NCBI GenBank assembly: GCA_934045905.1
Contig: OW203763.1
Coordinates: 40,206,724-40,270,723 of the forward strand
Origin: Leuctra nigra
Taxonomy: Eukaryota; Arthropoda; Insecta; Plecoptera; Leuctridae
Length of the DNA stretch: 64,000 nucleotides
Direction: 5' to 3'
This document shows positions 58,731-64,000 of this stretch, one piece after another; positions within the stretch are counted from its first letter, which is position 1, and each line of letters begins with the position of its first letter. The translations under genes and the position numbers were made by a program. The notes under the pieces are model-generated. The model saw only the letters and a program-made list of their open reading frames with translations. It ran no database searches and was not told the origin of the DNA.

Positions 58731-58773
58731 GGGTGAGAGCTCAACCCAATGAGCTATCCGGCCAGCTTCCGAA
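58731..58773 (-). pseudogene. 5' half of a tRNA-like sequence
   Basis: Minus strand: GGCCGGATAGCTCATTGGGT followed by TGAGCTCTCACCCGTAGGC, that is, acceptor strand, D arm (GCTC/GAGC) and part of the anticodon arm. It stops abruptly at the hAT-like terminus at 58730, so it was cut by that insertion. Confidence 0.5.
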
Positions 58774-59118
58774 CTTAGATACAACATTAAAACATCAATA
58801 AAGGAATGATTGACACAAAGGAATACAATTTGAAGCGATTTTGGCGTCTTTTAGAAAGAAATTTAAGTGCGATCCGATATGCCATTTATTGTAGAAAACT
58901 TTAGATACATGAAATATAATCTGTAGATATTCATTTGGTTTGACAGAATCCCCCATTTGGCACCTCATTTTCTTAATTTTTCGTAAAAGATAATTCGAAT
59001 TTGAGGCAATTTTGGCAAATATCTCAATCGGTTTTGTAAATGTGAAATTTTATTTTTTTGTATGTTGTATGTTCACTAATTAATAGGATATCTTGTAATA
59101 TCATATAGTATAGGAGCA

Positions 59119-59679
59119 AATGTAATTCCGCTCGATTGGAGTCCCGAAATTGATTTTTTAATAATTATCGATTGTTTACATCATTCTTAATATTACATGA
59201 CGTGCCTTCAATTTTGTTGGTGGCCATCTTGGAAAATATGGCGGAAACGAGCGGAAAACGTAAATTTTACAAATTATTTAATTGTTGGTAAAGGAAAGGT
59301 TGAAAAATTATGAAATAATTCATTAAAACGAACTCAAATATGGGGACTTAAAAAAAATACGCCGTAAACAAATTTTGATAAAAAATGTAATTTTTTTAAA
59401 TTTAAAAAAAAACTCGTATTGTTTACAATGAAATTGTCTACAAATTTTAATTCCACATATATTAGTCTTAAGTCCCTATGTGAGTTAGTTTTAGTGAATT
59501 ATTTCATATTTTTTTAACCTTTTATCTACCACTACCAACAATTAAATAATTTATAAAATATACGTTTTCCGCCATATTTTCCAAGATGGCCACCAACAAA
59601 TTGAAGGCACGTCACTGTAACCAATTTCGATCATTATGAAAAAATTAATTTCGGCACTCCAATCGAGCGGAAAGCATTT
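59119..59679. mobile_element. Foldback element, 230-bp arms
   Basis: The left arm (AATGTAATTCCGCTCGATTG ... GGTGGCCATCTTGGAAAATA ... TGTTGGTAAAGG) is repeated inverted at 59460-59679. The short spacer has A/T runs. Arms are about 85-90 percent alike. Non-coding. Confidence 0.88.
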
Positions 59680-60944
59680 TTTCTACACTTGAACCTACAC
59701 TAATATCAAAATGTTATCAAATCACCATATCAGATAGGTAATTAAAATTAAAATTTTGTGTAATTAAAATTATTGTATTATTTTTGTATTTACTTTATAT
59801 TACTTTGAATTGTGTAACAGTCACGAGGATTGATGATCTGAGAGTGTTTTTATTATTTATTGTAATTTGTAATTGAATTTAGGAGCCCTGCCGACAAGCC
59901 ATTGTTGGTTTAGCGGGGCTACGTTGAAATGTATTTCATTTATAATAAATTAAAATTAATTAAAATAAAAAAAAATATTACAGGTATTGACTATTCTGAT
60001 AGATCTCAATTTATTTATATTGGTCCTTAAGATTGTGTTTTTACTTATCTCTGTGCTGCTCCAAGCAAAAATGAGTAGTGGGTGGGTTCACTTTACTTTA
60101 ATTTTATTCTTAGCCACGGAGAAAAATCGTAGACACCAACAATAAATACCTTGCTTGTGATTGGCTAATGATAGGAAAATCGTTTCGTTGTACAATTAAT
60201 TACGGTGTGAACCCGGCTTATGACTATAAACAACCAACGATTCCACTCAACAATGCTAGACAAAATAATATTTCATCTCTAAGAAACGATGCCTTTTCGT
60301 CAATATGGATAGTAGCGTAACTTCAGATCCCCCCCCCCCCCCCATGCAAGATATTTTTTGGGACCCCCTTACTTTCTTAATTGCCTGTACCGTAAAAATA
60401 TTTATATAAATGCATCTTTTTGTGTAAATTTTTAAATATTTTATGACACTTAGTAGAATGTCAAATAGCATCTGATTATATCAAGGGGAGGGCACCAGAG
60501 CATCTCGCAGGTCTGGGCCTCACAGGCCCTGGACATTTTTGAATTTCACTGCATAATTTAGTGCATTTTAAACGCGATTTAAACACACATTTTGGTCGAT
60601 GTTTTCATCGAAATTCTTCAAATTACTTCTAAATTTCTCTTACTATCGATTATTTATCAATTATCGCCATATGGAAAAATTGGATGTTTGTGGAATAGTT
60701 TGTCTAATGGTATTTATTTTCAGGTAACACAGAGCGTTATAATTTCTTGAGTGTGTCCATCCTTTTTGACGCGCCTGAGTCGCTCGCTGAACAATCATAA
60801 CTAGGAAAACGCTCAGTGACGTACCCATAATGGTATTATGTACTAGTCTACGGGATAATAATGTAAAATAAAATAATAATAAATATCTAGAAACCTGCTT
60901 CCAACTATTGTCGGGTCAGGGGGTGGGATGATCCCACCAATGTT
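59680..60944. other. Spacer with retroelement 3' end
   Basis: 59880-59975 has a hairpin GAGCCCTGCC..GGCGGGGCT-like segment followed by an A-rich AATTAAAATAAAAAAAAAT tail, typical of a LINE or SINE 3' end. 60305-60400 is a copy of the TAGCGTAACTTCAGAT + C-run repeat (compare 36358). No gene. Confidence 0.55.
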
Positions 60945-61600
60945 CTAGGGCACTTGTGTTCTCAGAGCCGACTTGCCAAGTCCGACACTCCACACTTCTT
61001 CAATCTCCTCTTCCACTTCTTCAGGCTCCTCTCTTTCCACCAGTTCCCTCCATCTCTCTCTGTCTTCCCACCACTTCTCTGTTGTAATTACTCCCCAACA
61101 CTCTCCTCTTTCTTCTGCGGCTGCCTCTATTCCGTTCATCCATTTAGTTCTAGGTCTTCCTGCCTTTCTTCTGCCACCCATGGCTGCACGCTCTGCCTCT
61201 CTATATGGTATCCTCTCTTTACTCCACTTCTAGGTCCTTTCTAATCTTTGCACTCCTCACCTTGTCCATCTTCGTCACCCCTGCCACACTTCTCAGGAAC
61301 TTCATTTCCGCAGCCTGCATTTTCATTTCTTCCTTCCCTCCAATTGGCCAAGTTACTGCTGCATATGTTAAGATTGGTACATAGTAGGTTTTGTACAGCA
61401 ATATCTTACACCTCTGGGGCACATCTTCATTCCACAGTAGCTTCCTTACACTCTGGTAAAACACTTCTGCTGCTCTCACCCTCCTCTCGATCTCCTTGTC
61501 CACCTTTCCATCCTTTGCCAATACACTGCCTAGATATTTAAACTCGTCTTTTTCTGTCAGTTCCTCTCCTCGCATCTGCATCTGCATAAAATACAAAATA
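60945..61600 (-). pseudogene. Non-LTR retrotransposon ORF2 C-terminal fragment
   Basis: Minus strand: DEFKYLGSVLAKDGKVDKEI, ERRVRAAEVFYQSVRKLLWN, LLYKTYYVPILTYAAVTWP, then after a frameshift near 61200 GRRKAGRPRTKWMNGIEAAA. This is the C-terminal part of reverse transcriptase plus the downstream region of RTE/I-like elements that follow the YADD domain. The catalytic part is absent and the frame is broken, so it is inactive. Its 5' side ends near 61600. Confidence 0.8.
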
Positions 61601-61762
61601 AAAAAGAGCGAGCACGGGAACGTACAAATTCTCTAACCGGAATTCCGTACCAAACGCACAGAAAACATGTACATCCATATTGAATTTAAATATGATCCAC
61701 TCAATCAACATAAAAGTATGCTTTTCATCGAAACTTGAAAATAGCATCTAAGCACCCTGGTA

Positions 61763-61971
61763 CACTCAACAAATGATAAAACGGTATTTGAAAGAAATTG
61801 ATTGGCTGAAAAAATGTGAAGGCATCATCCGATGAAGTTGACGCTAACTCGTCATTATACCTCTAGTAGTTGAGCTCTGATTTCATTGATAATAACAAGG
61901 ATTGATTGTCAAGGAACCAGACCAGCAGCTAATCCGTTTCGTTCAAATACCGTTGTATGATTTGTTGGGTG
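61763..61971. mobile_element. 209-bp Tc1/mariner-type MITE, copy 2
   Basis: CACTCAACAAATGATAAAAC at the left and its complement at the right, flanked by TA. Same length as copy 1 at 28977-29185 and inverted relative to it; shares AACAAGGATTGATTGTCAAG and other interior strings. Confidence 0.88.
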
Positions 61972-62399
61972 TACCTAAAGCAAATCAGATTCAGTTGAAG
62001 TGGAAAACATTCATTTCGTTCGATACTTCATTACTGACAGATATTAAAATGTAATTAAGTGCAAACGTTCTTAACTGATTGGGCTGAAAATTTGTAAAAT
62101 AAGAGACAATGTTGGTATTAATTACCATGCAAAATGTGAGTTTGATCCGATTTATGGAAGACAATTCATTTTTCAACCTATAAGGAGATATTTATTTAAA
62201 TTTTAACCAATGAACGGATTTCAAAAAAATTAGGTTCCGCAACGCCCATAAAAAGTCCGAACGAGTGCAGAATTTCAGCTCGATCGAAAAAAAATGTGAC
62301 CTAGTGTACTATAGCCTCAGTAACAGAAACAAAAACACACACAAAAACAGAGGTCCGAGTCACCCCCTTTGCTCGCTCAATAATCATAATTTATAACAC
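61972..62399. other. Spacer with GCGAGC-family fragment
   Basis: 62210-62395 matches the fragment at 58010-58165 (AACGGATTTCAAAAAAATT; AGGTCCGAGT; GCTCGCTCAATAATCA). No gene. Confidence 0.6.
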
Positions 62400-62993
62400 C
62401 AGGGTGCGAATTGATGGGGGAGATGGGGGGGATTTCCCCCTTCTGGTTTTCTCATCCCCGGCTCTGTTTTCCAATAAAGCATCCCAGGGGGGGATAGAGT
62501 TTTCCCCCCCTCTGTAAAATGGTTGACTTTTAATCAACAAAACAATGGATACCTACTTTTTTCTGAAGTAAATCTAAAATAATAAAAATAAATTGTCACA
62601 CAAGACAACTGTCAAATTGCCTTAGTAGCAAATAAGCTGAATTAAATAAGATTTATTAATTCCAAGATTTATTTTGCTTGTCCACCACTTCTGATTTCCC
62701 TTTTAAATTAAAAGCAAATCCTCTTTTATAATGCCATTTGTCGTGATGACATCACGACAAATGGCTAAAAATAGTGTACAAATCGCTTAGAAATGCACCA
62801 AATCTAATCTTGAAATACAAAATTTCCCGGGGCTATGCGCCCCGGACCCGCATGGTACTGGGGGGCCTTCCCCCCAGACCCCCCATTGTGTTCATGGGCA
62901 ATCGTATTTTTCACCTTTGCTATATTTCCCAACATACTCGGAATTTTAATTTTTCCTATCCCCCCCTCTGAAAATTGAACAATTCGCACCCTG
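62400..62993. mobile_element. Non-autonomous hAT element, CAGGGTGCGAATTG ends
   Basis: Perfect 8-bp duplication TATAACAC (62392-62399, 62994-63001). Termini CAGGGTGCGAATTG and CAATTCGCACCCTG. It contains a complete GC-rich module (CCCGGGGCTATGCGCCCCGG ... GGGGGGCCTTCCCCCCAG, 62826-62890) like those at 37715 and 49615. The overlapping frames at 62774-63001 fall within it and are not genes. Confidence 0.93.
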
Positions 62994-63001
62994 TATAACA
63001 C

Positions 63002-64000
63002 CCAACCCGACTCGAACTATTGGAACAAAGTGATTCTTGTAATTACCTATGTTGTTTGTGCTCTATCTCATCCATTAATTGTCATTTTCACTGTCATAAT
63101 CACACGTCTTGTACAAGGCTCAAGAGGACACCTATTTAGCCCTACACTAGACGTCCTGCCTCCGGCAGGTAAATTCACAATAACATCAAATTCAATTCCG
63201 GTTATAAAAAAGTGAATCCTTATTTAGTTGTGCCCTCTCTCTATTTTGATTTGCAAATCTCCCACCCCCCTAGGAAAACGTCTGAAATTATCGTTTTCAA
63301 CCGTTTTCTCTACAACATAAGGAGTTAAGAAATCAAATCAACGTATCAGGTATAATACAACTACAGTAATTACATTTTTTAGTTTTAAATGAAAACGCGT
63401 ACAAACTTTGTGGTTTCAACACTAAAATCATATAAGAGAGTTACAAGTCCATGATGAGATCATATTACCAATGATACTTGGAATTTAGCAGGGAGCCGAG
63501 TTGCAAAGTGATAAACACTGCTCATTCAGAAAATGTCACGTACGCAGAATGATTTAATGTGACAGGCGCTCGAGATTGTAAGCGATCCAAAATCCCCCCT
63601 TCCACTAGCTGCTGGAAAATAAGATTTCAACTCCAAGATAATCGAATACTTAATCAAACATTTGTCCGGTCAATATGTCTCCGATTGACCTGATTTTTTT
63701 AATGTAGATTCCCAAAAGATGTCTCTTGAGGCCACCGTTTGCGAAATGTTGATACTCGTTCTGTGAGAGACGCAATAAATCACTAAAAAACCCTGTTTTT
63801 CTAAAATTTAAGGGTTGTTTGTAAATTTGGGGGTAAGCAAATAATAATTATTTGATTAAAACAATAACGTAGATAGATTCGTCGATCTTTCAACATTATT
63901 CTGACGCAAAGATAATGAAATTATCTCAATTTTCGCGGAAGATTTCCTTGATCATGTAACGCAACCATAAATATGACAGTTTTTACTTTGAAGGAGGGTC
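63002..64000. other. Spacer to window end, no gene recognised
   Basis: Searched for a UPF2 terminal exon without success. No other coding or repeat signal is clear. Confidence 0.5.

Noticed and set aside
60700..60800. CAG-preceded sequence at 60721 as the last UPF2 exon
   Set aside because: The in-frame reading hits a stop after a few codons and does not resemble the UPF2 C-terminus.
60954..61541. Ser/Pro/His-rich + strand frames
   Set aside because: Antisense shadow of the non-LTR ORF2 fragment.
1..64000. CRISPR array or bacterial operon structure
   Set aside because: Introns, LINEs, MITEs and UPF2 show eukaryotic DNA; the 74-bp array has no spacer/repeat alternation.

Overview
The window is animal nuclear DNA, almost certainly from an arthropod and probably an insect. 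It has widely spaced exons with GT-AG introns, no operons, AT-rich spacers, and a very dense load of short inverted-repeat transposons. The order of insect cannot be fixed from sequence alone. The frequent GGTACCTAC-type palindromes would fit hemipteran or lepidopteran DNA, but that is only an impression.

The one large confidently named gene is UPF2 (regulator of nonsense transcripts 2) on the + strand. Sixteen coding exons between 27553 and 54801 join in frame into 1265 codons. They cover the acidic N-terminus, three MIF4G domains, the acidic linker and nearly all of the C-terminal UPF1-binding domain. Every junction is a phase-compatible GT-AG intron. The last roughly 35-40 residues, stop and 3' UTR were not found and probably lie beyond 64000. 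The introns are bloated by mobile elements, including an antisense non-LTR retrotransposon of about 4 kb.

Region by region. 1-840: a possible minus-strand LTR end with a tRNA-Lys-like primer-binding site, plus a 74-bp tandem array carrying one CACGTG E-box per unit. 1500-2650: composite inverted-repeat element. 2755-10019: two tandemly duplicated two-exon genes for small unrecognised proteins, each with a hydrophobic N-terminal segment; promoter-proximal DNA, exon structure, splice phase and 3' flank are all duplicated. 10020-20350: hAT, PIF/Harbinger-like and large foldback elements, one of them (10873-14346) about 3.5 kb. 22545-23045: processed-type pseudogene of the proteasome ATPase Rpt3/PSMC4. 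23751-25062: a hAT transposase relic broken by other elements. 27540-54801: UPF2. 54802-64000: the UPF2 3' intron or flank, dominated by repeats, including a 1.49-kb foldback element with a 9-bp target duplication typical of Mutator-like elements.

The most distinctive aspects are: (i) the duplicated small-protein gene pair; (ii) a swarm of about a dozen unrelated non-autonomous hAT elements, most with visible 8-bp target duplications, several sharing GC-rich palindromic modules; (iii) several long foldback elements with internal tandem repeats; (iv) an insertion bounded by a perfect 58-bp direct repeat next to a UPF2 exon. Target-site duplications and TIRs were read directly. Superfamily names are inferred from duplication length and terminal bases.
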